Of a DNA stretch of 30,077 bases, positions 1 through 8,995 are shown piece by piece. Position numbers and translations under genes: made by a program. Under the pieces are notes generated by a model. It was not told where the DNA came from. It did no database searches and saw nothing but the letters and a program-made list of their open reading frames with translations. How positions within the stretch are numbered: position 1 is the first letter of the stretch; each line of letters starts with the position of its first letter. Origin of the DNA: an uncultured Anaerotruncus sp. Lineage in GTDB: Bacteria; Bacillota; Clostridia; Oscillospirales; Ruminococcaceae. The stretch covers positions 1 through 30,077 of the forward strand of contig CAJUJI010000013.1 in NCBI GenBank assembly GCA_910586875.1. Reading direction: 5' to 3'.

Positions 1-367
1 TTATAACACAATTGGAAAAAGAGTGCAATATGTGCAGTTTGTTTGAATTCTTTTGTTATTTTCTACATTTTCTATTTTTCGCTGCGCTTTCCCCGCGAGT
101 TTGCGGTTTATTTTTCATTTTTAGGGAATTCTTAGCCAAAAATTAGATTTTTTTACTTTCCTATTTAGACTTATATGCAAACTGCCTAAAATTTGTTAAG
201 AGAATAACAATTTTTTCTGTAATCAGTAAATTTTGCTAGAATTTTATCGCCCTTGATTGTTCCAGATTTTTGGTGTAAAATATACTTAAATTGTTCCGGA
301 ATGGCAACTTTGCACAAACGGCGCTCAAGGCTCCGGGTGCAGCCATCAGAAAACGGGGTGAATGTGT
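1..367. other. AT-rich intergenic region upstream of the V-ATPase operon
   Basis: No convincing gene lies here; the short open frames on either strand lack a ribosome binding site and recognisable protein. The first 250 bases are rich in T and A tracts. An inverted repeat, TTGTTA at 193-198 and TAACAA at 205-210, is followed by six T at 211-216 and could be a weak terminator of a gene further left or a regulator site. A small CCGC/GCGG hairpin near 93-106 followed by T-rich sequence is a weaker candidate. The ntp promoter lies at 253-281. Confidence 0.6.
253..281 (+). promoter_or_regulatory. Sigma-A-type promoter of the V-ATPase operon
   Basis: TTGATT at 253-258 and TAAAAT at 276-281 are separated by 17 bases, four and five matches to the TTGACA/TATAAT consensus. 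Transcription would begin near 288 and give a leader of about 80 bases before ntpF. It is the only good promoter seen upstream of the operon. The assignment is inferred from sequence only. Confidence 0.6.
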
Positions 368-676
368 ATGGAACAGGAAACAATTAAAGCTGTCCGCGAA
401 GCGGAGCTGAAGGCTGAACAGATCGAAAAGGATGCTGCTGCCAAACAGGAAACCATTCTTGAGCAGGCGCAAACCGACGCTGCCGCCCATATCCAGCAGG
501 TGACCACAGCTGCAAAAGCTGCTGCAAAAGCTGCACTCGAGCAGGCGCAACAGCGCAGTGAAGCCAGGCAAAAGCAAGCCCAGGTCGAGGCTGAGCAGGA
601 AATTTCTGCTTTGCGCGCTGCCGCTGCCGCGAAAAAAGCCAAAGTACAGGAGGTCATCCTGAGCGAGCTGGTTTAG
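368..676 (+). CDS. ntpF: V-type ATP synthase peripheral stalk subunit (NtpF / subunit G-H family)
   Basis: A 102-residue, Ala-, Gln- and Glu-rich protein that is helical and coiled-coil almost throughout, with no membrane segment. Its length, composition and place as first gene before subunit I match NtpF of Enterococcus hirae, which pairs with the E subunit to form the peripheral stalk holding the A3B3 head against rotation. Two in-frame ATGs exist at 362 and 368. The GGGGTG ribosome binding site ending at 359 is only two bases from the first but eight from the second, so 368 is preferred. Sequence identity in this family is low, so the call rests mainly on coiled-coil character and operon position. 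Confidence 0.85.
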   Translation: MEQETIKAVREAELKAEQIEKDAAAKQETILEQAQTDAAAHIQQVTTAAKAAAKAALEQAQQRSEARQKQAQVEAEQEISALRAAAAAKKAKVQEVILSELV

Positions 677-714
677 ACGGCGATTGATCCCACGATAAAG
701 GAGGTATCCCTTAT

Positions 715-2736
715 ATGGCAGTGTTGCAGATGCAACAAATCAGCATATGCGCGCTGAAAAAGAGCCGGAAGCAAATTCTGGAAACCCTCCAGCGGCGCGG
801 CGTTGTCGAAATTGCCGACCTGCCGCCAGAGGACAGCATCTTCCAGCCCGCCGACGCTGCCGAAGAAAAATCGGACGCCGAGCGGAAAATTACATTGGCC
901 AACCAAGCATTGGATGTGCTGGGCCAGTATGCGCCCTTAAAAGGCTCGATGATGGATATGTTCGCTGGACGCGAGGCGCTTTCCGAAGAGGAATTTGCCC
1001 GTCGTTCGGATGAATGTGAACAAACGCTGGAAACTGCAAGACAGCTGCTCAGCCATGCAAAGGCGATTGCCGAAGGCAAGGCTGAGGAACAAAAGCTGCT
1101 TGCACAGCTGGATGCGCTTTCCCCCTGGATGGGGTTGGAGGTCCCGCTGCTCTTTTCTGGCACCCGCACCACAGCTGCTTTTATCGGCTCGTTTCCCGAG
1201 GAGTTGTCGCTGGAGGCAATCTATCAGCGGCTTGCCGAGCTCGCGCCGGAGCTGGAAGCGGTCAATATCGACCTCATCAGCACCAGCAGCGACATGACCT
1301 GTATTTTCCTACTGGTCCCGCGTAAGGATAGCGAAAAAGCGGAGGACGCCTTGCGCGCGATGGGCTTCACCCGTCCAGCTGCGCCATCCAAGCTTTCGCC
1401 GGTCGAGCAAAAAAAACAGCTGGAACAGCAGCTTTCCCAGGTTGGGCAAGCGGTGCAAAACGCCGAACAGGCAATTGGGCAGCTGGCCGACCAGCGACAG
1501 GCGCTGCAATTTTTGGCGGACTACCAGACCATGCGCCAGGAAAAGTATGAGGCAATCGGCCATTTGAGCCAATCCCGCCGCACCTTCCTGCTGCGTGGTT
1601 ACATCGCTGCAAAGGATGCTCCCGCATTGGTAAGCGAGCTGAACGCAAGCTTTGATGCGGCAGTTGAGCTGAGCGATCCAGATGCACAGGCCGACGTTCC
1701 TGCACGGCTGCAAAACAGCTCGTTCGCAACGCCGGTAGAAAGCGTATTGGAGTCCTATGGCCTGCCTTTGCAGGGGGAAATTGATCCGACTCCAATTATG
1801 GCGTGCTTTTATTACTTCCTGTTTGGGCTGATGTTCTCAGACTTTGGCTATGGCGCTTTGTTGGCGCTTGGCACCGGTCTGTTGCTGCTCAAATGTAAAA
1901 ACATGGAGTCAGGGCTGCGCAATATGATTAAAATGTTCTTTTTCTGCGGCATTTCAACCGCCGCCTGGGGCATTATTTTCAGCAGCTACTTTGGTGACGT
2001 GGTTAATGTTGTTTCCCGCACCTTCCTGGGGCAAGAGGTCAGCATTCCCGCGCTCTGGTTTGTACCGCTTGACAATCCAATGAAGCTATTGGTCTTTTCT
2101 ATGGCAATCGGCGTGGTCCATCTGTTTACCGGCCTTGGAATTCAGCTTTACCAGCACCTCAAACACGGCGACTTTAAGAGTGCGCTTTACAAGGTCATCT
2201 TCTGGTATATGCTGGTCGGCGGACTGATTCTATTCGGACTTTCAACCGATATGTTGGTCAGCGTGCTACAGCTTTCGTTTAAGCTGCCTGCCGCGGTTGG
2301 CAGCATCTTTGGCTGGATTGCCGCAATCGGCGCGGTCGGCATTGTGCTGACCAACGGCGACAGCGCAAATCCTGCCGTCCGGTTTGCACAGGGGCTTTAT
2401 GAGCTTTATAATGTGACTGGTTATCTCAGCGATATTCTTTCTTACTCCCGTTTGCTGGCACTCGGTCTTGCGACCGGTGTTGTCGGCTCGGTCATCAATC
2501 AGATGGGCGCTATGGGGGGCAATGGCATTCCGGGGATTATCCTGTTCGTGCTGGTTTTCCTGGTGGGGCACACCCTCAATTTCGGCATCGAGCTGTTAGG
2601 CGCTTATGTACACTGCAATCGTTTGCAGTTCGTAGAGTTTTTCGGTAAGTTTTATGAAGGCGGCCGGCGTAAATTCCAGCCGTTCGCTGTTCACACAAAA
2701 TATTACAAATTCAAGGAGGACACGAATCATGGCTAA
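715..2736 (+). CDS. ntpI: V-type ATP synthase subunit I (membrane stator)
   Basis: A 673-residue homologue of V-ATPase subunit a/I, the membrane stator that provides ion half-channels beside the rotating K ring. Residues 1 to about 350 are soluble and rich in coiled-coil heptads, forming the collar that meets the peripheral stalks. From about residue 360 onward there are some seven to eight hydrophobic segments. The motif SYSRLLALGLATG carries the conserved essential arginine at residue 579, which faces the K-subunit glutamate. The start at 715 follows an AAAGGAGG site eight bases upstream. The 3' end overlaps ntpK by eight bases, suggesting translational coupling. Length is normal for the bacterial family. 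Confidence 0.97.
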   Translation: MAVLQMQQISICALKKSRKQILETLQRRGVVEIADLPPEDSIFQPADAAEEKSDAERKITLANQALDVLGQYAPLKGSMMDMFAGREALSEEEFARRSDECEQTLETARQLLSHAKAIAEGKAEEQKLLAQLDALSPWMGLEVPLLFSGTRTTAAFIGSFPEELSLEAIYQRLAELAPELEAVNIDLISTSSDMTCIFLLVPRKDSEKAEDALRAMGFTRPAAPSKLSPVEQKKQLEQQLSQVGQAVQNAEQAIGQLADQRQALQFLADYQTMRQEKYEAIGHLSQSRRTFLLRGYIAAKDAPALVSELNASFDAAVELSDPDAQADVPARLQNSSFATPVESVLESYGLPLQGEIDPTPIMACFYYFLFGLMFSDFGYGALLALGTGLLLLKCKNMESGLRNMIKMFFFCGISTAAWGIIFSSYFGDVVNVVSRTFLGQEVSIPALWFVPLDNPMKLLVFSMAIGVVHLFTGLGIQLYQHLKHGDFKSALYKVIFWYMLVGGLILFGLSTDMLVSVLQLSFKLPAAVGSIFGWIAAIGAVGIVLTNGDSANPAVRFAQGLYELYNVTGYLSDILSYSRLLALGLATGVVGSVINQMGAMGGNGIPGIILFVLVFLVGHTLNFGIELLGAYVHCNRLQFVEFFGKFYEGGRRKFQPFAVHTKYYKFKEDTNHG

Positions 2737-3211
2737 TTTGGGAATGGCATTTGCTATATTGGGTGCGGCGCTTGCCGCTTGTCTGGCGGGCGCAGGCTCC
2801 GCAATCGGTGTTGGTATCGCTGGTCAGGCAGCTGCTGGTGTTACCACCGAGGACCCCGCAAAATTCTCTAAGGTGCTGATTCTTCAACTTCTGCCTGGTA
2901 CACAGGGCATTTATGGACTGCTGATCGCATTTTTGTGCCTGTCTCAGACCGGCGTTATCGGCACTCCGGTTGATATTTCGCTGGCAAAGGGCGTTATGTA
3001 CTTCTGCGCTTGCCTGCCGATGGCAATTGCTGGTTTGATGTCTGCAATTTACCAGGGCAAAGCTTCTGTTTCTTGTATCAGCATGGTTGCAAAGCGTCCT
3101 GACCAGTTCGGTAAAGCAATGATTTTCCCTGCGATGGTTGAGACCTACGCAATCCTCGCGCTGCTGGTTTCGCTGCTGGCGATCTCCGGCGTTACCGCTA
3201 TGGCCATCTAA
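2729..3211 (+). CDS. ntpK: V-type ATP synthase subunit K (rotor ring proteolipid)
   Basis: A 160-residue, four-helix proteolipid made of two tandem hairpins, as in E. hirae NtpK; a ring of these forms the rotor. The motif LPGTQGIY at residues 55-62 and the motif VETYAIL around Glu138 are both present. Leu55, Thr58, Gln59, Gln109, Glu138 and Tyr62 match the E. hirae Na+-site residues Leu61, Thr64, Gln65, Gln110, Glu139 and Tyr68, so sodium coupling is likely. The start at 2729 follows AAGGAGGA and lies inside the last codons of ntpI; the longer open frame upstream is only overlap with ntpI. Family and role are clear; ion specificity is inferred from the conserved ligands. Confidence 0.97.
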   Translation: MANLGMAFAILGAALAACLAGAGSAIGVGIAGQAAAGVTTEDPAKFSKVLILQLLPGTQGIYGLLIAFLCLSQTGVIGTPVDISLAKGVMYFCACLPMAIAGLMSAIYQGKASVSCISMVAKRPDQFGKAMIFPAMVETYAILALLVSLLAISGVTAMAI

Positions 3212-3236
3212 AAATAACGTGTAAGGAGATTCTGCT

Positions 3237-3821
3237 ATGACAGGACTAGAAAAAATCATCAGGCAGATTCAGGACGAAGCACAGGCAAAGGCGGATGAGG
3301 CGGTCGCGCAAGCGCAAACCCAGGCGCAGGAACGGCTGGAGGCTGCAAAGGCAGAGGGTGCGCGCGAGGTTGCCGCGATTGAGGCACGCTCGGCGGCGGC
3401 TGTTGCGGCATGTGACGCAGCGGCGGAATCGGCGGCAGCACTGACCGTGCGCCGCGCGGTACTGGGCGCAAAGCAGCAACTGATCAGCGAGGTCATCGAA
3501 AACGCCCGCAAGGAAATTTACGGGCTTTCGGACGACGCTTATTTTGCACTTCTGCTCAAGATGGCTGCAAAATTTTCGCTGGCACAGCCTGGCGAGATCT
3601 GCTTCTCTGCTTCTGACCTAAAGCGCCTGCCAGCTGGCTTTGAGGCGCAGCTTTCCAAGGCTGCAAAGGGCCCGCTGACGATATCCGACCAAACCCGCGA
3701 AATTGATGGCGGCTTTGTGCTGGTCTATGGCGGCATCGAAGAAAACTGCTCGATTGAGGCGTTGTTCTACGCCGCACAGGAAAGCCTCCAGGATCGGGTA
3801 CAGGCGCTGCTGTTCGCTTAA
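3237..3821 (+). CDS. ntpE: V-type ATP synthase subunit E (peripheral stalk)
   Basis: A 194-residue subunit E homologue. Residues 1 to about 95 form a long charged, Ala/Glu/Gln-rich coiled coil that would pair with NtpF. The remainder is a compact alpha/beta domain containing the REIDGGFVLVYGGIEENCSIEALF segment in shorter recognisable pieces (DGGFVLVYG, residues about 157-165), typical of the part that binds the top of subunit B. The start at 3237 follows an AAGGAGA site. It sits 25 bases after ntpK and 36 bases before ntpC, inside one transcription unit. It shares the acidic, Ala-rich composition seen in ntpF. Confidence 0.95.
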   Translation: MTGLEKIIRQIQDEAQAKADEAVAQAQTQAQERLEAAKAEGAREVAAIEARSAAAVAACDAAAESAAALTVRRAVLGAKQQLISEVIENARKEIYGLSDDAYFALLLKMAAKFSLAQPGEICFSASDLKRLPAGFEAQLSKAAKGPLTISDQTREIDGGFVLVYGGIEENCSIEALFYAAQESLQDRVQALLFA

Positions 3822-3857
3822 TGCGCGCCGAAAACCGTAAAAGGAGGTTGGAAGCAA

Positions 3858-4826
3858 ATGTCTGAATTATATACCTATGCGGTCGCGCGCATCCGCGCCA
3901 AAGAGCTGTTGCTGCTCAACGCTCAGGCGATTGAACAGCTGTTGGGTGCAAAATCCTATCAGGAGTGCATCCATCTGTTGCAGGATAAGGGCTGGGGCAA
4001 CGGCGAGGCCGAGCCTTCCGCCGAGCAGCTTCTTGCTGCGGAACGGGAGAAAACCTGGGCGCTGATTGCAGAGCTGGTGCCGGATATGAGCGCGCTGGAT
4101 GTGTTCCTGTACGCCAACGACTACCACAATCTGAAAGCAGCGGTCAAACTGGCCTGCACCAGCAGCGAGGATTTCGGGCTGTTCATCAGCCAGGGAACCG
4201 TTTCGCCAAAGCTGCTGCTGGAGGCGGTGCGCTCAAAGGAGTACGGTCTGCTGCCAGACGCGATGCGCGCCCCTGCTGAAGAGGCCTATTCGGTGCTTTC
4301 CCGCACCCGTGATGGCCAGATGTGCGATGTGATCATCGACCGCGCCGCACTCGATGCCATCCATCAGGCGGGCACCACTGCCAAAAGTAAGCTGCTCCAA
4401 CGCTATGCGGAGCTGACCGTCGCCGCGGCGGATATCAAAATCGCTGTGCGCGCCTGTCGGACCGGCAAGCCACTGGACTTTTTAAAAACAGCACTCGCCC
4501 CCTGTGATACGCTGAACGTCGGCCGGCTGGCGAAAGCCGCTACCGAGGGCCAGGACGCGATCTGTGACTATCTGGCCACCACCGACTACGCAGCAGCAGT
4601 GGACGCGCTGCGGCAATCGCCATCGGCGTTTGAGCGCTGGTGCGATAACCTGCTCATCCACGAGATCCGCCCACAGCAGTATGAGGCATTCGGCATTGGC
4701 CCGCTCGCCGCTTATATCCTGGGGCGTGAGAACGAAATCAAAACCGTTCGGATTATTCTTTCAGGTAAGCTCAACGACCTGCCTGAGCAGTCCATTCGGG
4801 AAAGGGTAAGGGATATGTATGTATAG
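3858..4826 (+). CDS. ntpC: V-type ATP synthase subunit C (central rotor socket)
   Basis: A 322-residue protein of the V-ATPase C / subunit d (AC39) family. This mostly helical, funnel-shaped subunit caps the K ring and links it to the central D-F shaft. Recognisable features are the N-terminal YAVARIRAKE start, the FLYANDYHNLKAAVK segment near residues 80-95 and a C-terminal helix with GPLAAYILGRENEIKTVR, a conserved block of the family. The start at 3858 follows AAAGGAGG. The last eight bases overlap ntpG, indicating coupled translation. Length is close to that of E. hirae NtpC. Confidence 0.95.
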   Translation: MSELYTYAVARIRAKELLLLNAQAIEQLLGAKSYQECIHLLQDKGWGNGEAEPSAEQLLAAEREKTWALIAELVPDMSALDVFLYANDYHNLKAAVKLACTSSEDFGLFISQGTVSPKLLLEAVRSKEYGLLPDAMRAPAEEAYSVLSRTRDGQMCDVIIDRAALDAIHQAGTTAKSKLLQRYAELTVAAADIKIAVRACRTGKPLDFLKTALAPCDTLNVGRLAKAATEGQDAICDYLATTDYAAAVDALRQSPSAFERWCDNLLIHEIRPQQYEAFGIGPLAAYILGRENEIKTVRIILSGKLNDLPEQSIRERVRDMYV

Positions 4827-5142
4827 AGTAGCTGTTATCGGCGACCGCGACAGCATTTATGGCTTTGCGGCGCTGGGACTGGACGTTTTTCCGGTCACCG
4901 AGCCGGTACAGGCCGCCCGCCAGCTACGCACATTAGCGGAGGGCGAGTACGCGGTCATTTATATCACGGAAGCGCTGGCAGCCCAGCTCGCAACCGAGCT
5001 GGAGCATTACCGCAGCGCACGGCTGCCCGCAATTATCCCCATTCCTGGCGTATCCGGCAATACCGGCATGGGCATCCTGAACGTGAAAAAATCGGTGGAG
5101 CAGGCAGTTGGCTCCGATATCATCTTTAATAACGGCAACTAA
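4819..5142 (+). CDS. ntpG: V-type ATP synthase subunit F (central shaft, NtpG)
   Basis: A 107-residue protein with the CheY-like Rossmann fold of V-ATPase subunit F. It begins with VAVIGDRDSIYGFAALGLDV, the family signature, and later has the IYITEALA and LPAIIPIPG segments. It binds subunit D in the central shaft and tunes ATPase activity. The start overlaps the end of ntpC in another frame, with a purine-rich AAGGGTAAGGG element upstream. It sits where E. hirae has ntpG. The gene called F in archaeal naming corresponds to NtpG in the Enterococcus naming used here. Confidence 0.95.
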   Translation: MYRVAVIGDRDSIYGFAALGLDVFPVTEPVQAARQLRTLAEGEYAVIYITEALAAQLATELEHYRSARLPAIIPIPGVSGNTGMGILNVKKSVEQAVGSDIIFNNGN

Positions 5143-5164
5143 CGAAATGTAGGTGAAATAGAGA

Positions 5165-6937
5165 ATGAGCAAAGGCACGATTAAAAAAGTAGCCGGCCCT
5201 CTGGTAATCGCGGAAGGAATGCGCGACGCAAATATGTTTGACGTTGTGCGTGTTTCCGGACAGCGTCTAATCGGCGAGATTATCGAAATGCACGGCGATC
5301 AGGCCTCTATCCAGGTTTATGAGGAAACCTCCGGCCTGGGACCTGGCGAGCCGGTGGAATCTACCGGCGTCCCGATGAGCGTAGAGCTGGGGCCTGGCTT
5401 GATGTCCAATATTTACGACGGTATCCAGCGTCCGCTGGAGGCTATCCTAGCAAAAATCGGCAATTCGCTGGCACGTGGTGTAGAGGTTCCCTCCCTTGAC
5501 CGCGAGAAGAAATGGCACTTCACCCCCATCAAGGCGGTTGGTGATGAGGTAGTAGGTGGCGATATCATTGGTACCGTTCAGGAAACCGCAATCGTCCTGC
5601 ATAAGATTATGGTCCCGCATGGGGTCATCGGCAAAATCGCCGAGATCACCGAGGGGGATTACACGGTTGAACAGACGGTCGCCGTAATCGAAACGGTAAA
5701 CGGTGTGCGTCAGGAGCTTTCGCTGATGCAGAAATGGCCGGTCCGTCGTGGCCGCCCCTATCAGCAGAAGCTGTCGCCGGATATGCCTCTGGTCACCGGC
5801 CAACGCACAATTGACACCTTCTTCCCGATCGCAAAGGGCGGTGTAGCAGCAATCCCTGGCCCGTTCGGTTCCGGCAAAACGGTGGTTCAGCACCAGCTTG
5901 CAAAATGGGCGGAGGCTGATATTGTTATCTATATCGGTTGCGGCGAGCGCGGCAACGAGATGACCGACGTTCTGAATGAGTTCCCTGAGCTGAAAGACCC
6001 AAAGAGCGGCCGTTCGCTGATGGAGCGTACCGTACTGATTGCAAACACCTCCGATATGCCGGTTGCGGCGCGTGAGGCGTCCATCTATACCGGTATCACA
6101 ATTGCGGAATATTTCCGCGATATGGGTTATTCGGTCGCGCTGATGGCGGACTCCACCTCCCGTTGGGCGGAAGCACTGCGTGAGATGTCCGGCCGTCTGG
6201 AAGAGATGCCTGGCGAGGAAGGTTACCCCGCATATCTGGGCAGCCGCCTAGCGCAGTTCTACGAGCGCGCCGGTCGTGTTATCACCCTTGGTTCTGACGG
6301 ACGCGAGGGTTCGCTGTCGGTTATCGGCGCAGTTTCGCCTCCTGGTGGTGATATCTCCGAGCCGGTTTCACAGGCAACCCTGCGTATTGTCAAGGTGTTC
6401 TGGAGCCTGGACTCCCAGCTCGCTTATCAGCGTCACTTCCCTGCAATCAACTGGCTAAACAGCTACTCGCTGTATGTCGATTCTATGTCGAAATGGTTTA
6501 ACGAGAATGTCGAGCCGGATTGGAGCTCGCTACGTGCTCGCCTGATGCTGCTGTTACAGGAGGAGGCTGAGCTGGACGAAATCGTTAAGCTGGTTGGTAT
6601 GGATGCGCTGTCTGCACCCGACCGCTTGAAGCTGGAGGCTGCACGGTCGATTCGTGAGGACTTCCTGCATCAGGATGCGTTCCATGATGTGGACACCTAT
6701 AGCCCGCTGAAGAAGCAGCATCTGATGATGCTTTTGATGCTCGCGTATTACGATCAGTCGGCGGCAGCGCTGGGCAAAAACGGCGTGACCATCGATGATT
6801 TGGTGAAACTGCCGGTTCGTGAGCGGATTGGACGTTTCAAATATACCACCAACGAAAATCTGGAAGCCGAGTTCAAGGCAATTCTTGAGGTGCTGGCGGC
6901 CGAGATTGCTGGCGCTGCGAAGAAGGAGGAGTTCTAA
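5165..6937 (+). CDS. ntpA: V-type ATP synthase catalytic subunit A
   Basis: A 590-residue catalytic subunit that hydrolyses or makes ATP in the A3B3 head. An N-terminal beta-barrel starts at KVAGPLVIAEGM, followed by the non-homologous bulge domain special to A subunits. The nucleotide-binding domain has the P-loop GPFGSGKT at residues 232-239 and the catalytic glutamate Glu261 in CGERGNE. The block SVIGAVSPPGGDISEPV is also typical of A subunits. The start ATG at 5165 has an AGGTGAAAT element upstream. The stop codon overlaps the ntpB start by one base (TAATG), a usual sign of translational coupling. Length and motifs are normal. Confidence 0.98.
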   Translation: MSKGTIKKVAGPLVIAEGMRDANMFDVVRVSGQRLIGEIIEMHGDQASIQVYEETSGLGPGEPVESTGVPMSVELGPGLMSNIYDGIQRPLEAILAKIGNSLARGVEVPSLDREKKWHFTPIKAVGDEVVGGDIIGTVQETAIVLHKIMVPHGVIGKIAEITEGDYTVEQTVAVIETVNGVRQELSLMQKWPVRRGRPYQQKLSPDMPLVTGQRTIDTFFPIAKGGVAAIPGPFGSGKTVVQHQLAKWAEADIVIYIGCGERGNEMTDVLNEFPELKDPKSGRSLMERTVLIANTSDMPVAAREASIYTGITIAEYFRDMGYSVALMADSTSRWAEALREMSGRLEEMPGEEGYPAYLGSRLAQFYERAGRVITLGSDGREGSLSVIGAVSPPGGDISEPVSQATLRIVKVFWSLDSQLAYQRHFPAINWLNSYSLYVDSMSKWFNENVEPDWSSLRARLMLLLQEEAELDEIVKLVGMDALSAPDRLKLEAARSIREDFLHQDAFHDVDTYSPLKKQHLMMLLMLAYYDQSAAALGKNGVTIDDLVKLPVRERIGRFKYTTNENLEAEFKAILEVLAAEIAGAAKKEEF

Positions 6938-8307
6938 TGCCGAAGGAATATCGTACAATCCAAGAGGTGGCGGGTCCTCTTATGCTGGTGCGCGGCGTGG
7001 AAGGCGTTACCTATGACGAGCTGGGCGAAATTGAGCTTGCGTCCGGTGAAAAGCGCCGTTGCAAGGTGCTGGAGGTCAATGGCAGCGACGCTCTCGTGCA
7101 GCTGTTTGAAAGCTCGACCGGTATCAACCTGTCCAACTCCCGCGTTCGCTTTTTGGGACGCAGCATGGAGCTGGGCGTATCTGAGGATATGCTTTCCCGT
7201 GTATTTGACGGTCTAGGCCGCCCGATTGATGATGGTCCGGAGATTCTGCCAGAAAAGCGTATGGATATCAACGGCTTACCGATGAATCCTGCGGCTCGTA
7301 ACTATCCACAGGAATTTATTCAGACCGGTGTCTCCGCGATTGACGGCCTGAATACTCTGGTTCGTGGCCAAAAGCTGCCGATCTTCTCGGCATCCGGTCT
7401 GCCGCACGCCAACCTTGCGGCGCAGATCGCGCGGCAGGCTAAGGTGCGCGGCACCACCGAGCCGTTCGCAGTTGTATTTGCTGCAATGGGTATCACCTTC
7501 GAGGAGTCCAACTTCTTTGTTGAGAGCTTCCGCGAGAGCGGTGCGCTTGATAGAACGGTACTGTTCATCAACCTAGCAAATGACCCTGCGGTTGAGCGTA
7601 TTGCAACCCCGCGTATGGCGCTGACCGCTGCGGAGTATCTCGCCTTTGAAAAGAACATGCACGTACTGGTTATCCTCACCGATATCACCAACTACGCGGA
7701 TGCATTGCGTGAGGTCTCTGCCGCACGTAAAGAGGTTCCTGGACGCCGTGGCTACCCCGGCTACATGTACACCGACCTTGCATCGCTGTACGAACGCGCC
7801 GGCCGTCAGCGTGGTAAGAACGGTTCCATCACAATGATTCCGATTCTAACCATGCCAGAAGGCGATAAGACCCACCCAATCCCCGACCTGACCGGTTACA
7901 TCACCGAAGGTCAGATCATCCTTTCGCGTGAGCTGTATCGTAAAAACATCTCCCCGCCGATTGATGTATTGCCTTCGCTGTCCCGTCTGAAGGATAAGGG
8001 TATCGGTAAAGGAAAGACCCGTGCGGACCACGCCAACACCATGAACCAGCTGTTTGCTGCTTATGCGCGCGGCAAGGAAGCAAAAGAGCTGATGGTCATT
8101 CTGGGTGAAGCGGCTTTGACCGACATCGATAAACTGTATGCACAGTTTGCCGACGAGTTTGAAGCGGAATATGTCTCGCAGGGCTATGAAGCCAACCGAG
8201 ACATTGAGGAAACCCTTGCAATTGGCTGGAAGCTGTTAAACATTCTGCCACGCAGCGAGCTGAAACGTATTAAGGATGAGTTCCTTGATGAATATTACGG
8301 AAAGTAG
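6937..8307 (+). CDS. ntpB: V-type ATP synthase subunit B (non-catalytic)
   Basis: A 456-residue B subunit that alternates with A in the head and supplies residues completing the catalytic sites. It has the N-terminal barrel (VAGPLMLVRGVEGV). The P-loop is replaced by SASGLPHANLAAQI, showing that it is the non-catalytic partner. The block YTDLASLYERAGR carries the arginine acting in trans on the A-subunit nucleotide. Translation restarts on the stop of ntpA, with AAGGAGGAG inside the end of ntpA as ribosome binding site. Twelve bases separate it from ntpD. Confidence 0.98.
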   Translation: MPKEYRTIQEVAGPLMLVRGVEGVTYDELGEIELASGEKRRCKVLEVNGSDALVQLFESSTGINLSNSRVRFLGRSMELGVSEDMLSRVFDGLGRPIDDGPEILPEKRMDINGLPMNPAARNYPQEFIQTGVSAIDGLNTLVRGQKLPIFSASGLPHANLAAQIARQAKVRGTTEPFAVVFAAMGITFEESNFFVESFRESGALDRTVLFINLANDPAVERIATPRMALTAAEYLAFEKNMHVLVILTDITNYADALREVSAARKEVPGRRGYPGYMYTDLASLYERAGRQRGKNGSITMIPILTMPEGDKTHPIPDLTGYITEGQIILSRELYRKNISPPIDVLPSLSRLKDKGIGKGKTRADHANTMNQLFAAYARGKEAKELMVILGEAALTDIDKLYAQFADEFEAEYVSQGYEANRDIEETLAIGWKLLNILPRSELKRIKDEFLDEYYGK

Positions 8308-8319
8308 GGGGGATTTTCC

Positions 8320-8988
8320 TTGGCAAGCCAGCAAGTAACCCCAACCCGTATGGAATTGACCCGCCTGAAACGCAAGCTGGTTACCGCAATCCGCGGGCAC
8401 AAACTGCTCAAGGATAAGCGCGACGAGCTGATGCGGCAGTTTCTCGACCTAGTGCGCGAGAACAAAGCGTTGCGTGAAAAGGTGGAGGCCGGTATCGCTG
8501 CTGCCAACAAGAATTTTGTTGTTGCGCGCGCGGGCATGGCCGATGAGGTGCTGAATGTTGCGATGATGGCCCCCACCCAGGAGGTTTATCTGGAAGCGGG
8601 CGAGCGCAACGTGATGAGCGTCGATATTCCTGTATTCACCTACAAAACCCGTTCTGCTGATGCGAATAATATTTATTCCTATGGTTTCGCGTTCACCTCA
8701 AGCGACTTGGACAGCGCTGTAAAATCGCTGTCGGATGTGTTGCCGGACCTGCTACGGCTAGCGGAAATTGAAAAGTCCTGCCAGCTGATGGCGGCCGAAA
8801 TTGAGAAAACCCGCCGTCGGGTAAACGCACTGGAGCATGTTATGATTCCTGAAACACAGGAAAGCATCAAGTATATCACAATGAAGCTGGATGAGAATGA
8901 GCGGTCTACACAAATCCGTCTGATGAAGGTCAAGGATATGATGCTAGAGGACGCACATCACTACAGCGAACGCGGGCAGGCAGGCTGA
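8320..8988 (+). CDS. ntpD: V-type ATP synthase subunit D (central shaft)
   Basis: A 222-residue central-shaft subunit, an antiparallel coiled coil that rotates inside the A3B3 head. The N-terminus PTRMELTRLKRKL, then GHKLLKDKRDELMRQF, is the family hallmark, and the C-terminal helix ends in EDAHHYSERG. The start is a TTG codon placed six bases after a GGGGGGA site. The ATG eleven codons in would cut the conserved N-terminus, so TTG is chosen. It is the last gene of the operon: eight bases after the stop begins a GC-rich terminator. No counterparts of E. hirae ntpH or ntpJ follow. Confidence 0.96.
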   Translation: MASQQVTPTRMELTRLKRKLVTAIRGHKLLKDKRDELMRQFLDLVRENKALREKVEAGIAAANKNFVVARAGMADEVLNVAMMAPTQEVYLEAGERNVMSVDIPVFTYKTRSADANNIYSYGFAFTSSDLDSAVKSLSDVLPDLLRLAEIEKSCQLMAAEIEKTRRRVNALEHVMIPETQESIKYITMKLDENERSTQIRLMKVKDMMLEDAHHYSERGQAG

Positions 8989-8995
8989 ATCAAAA

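Noticed and set aside
1309..1795. Long minus-strand open frames inside ntpI and similar long antisense frames elsewhere
   Set aside because: They are shadows of GC-rich coding sequence: no ribosome binding sites, compositionally biased translations, and a well-supported gene on the other strand.
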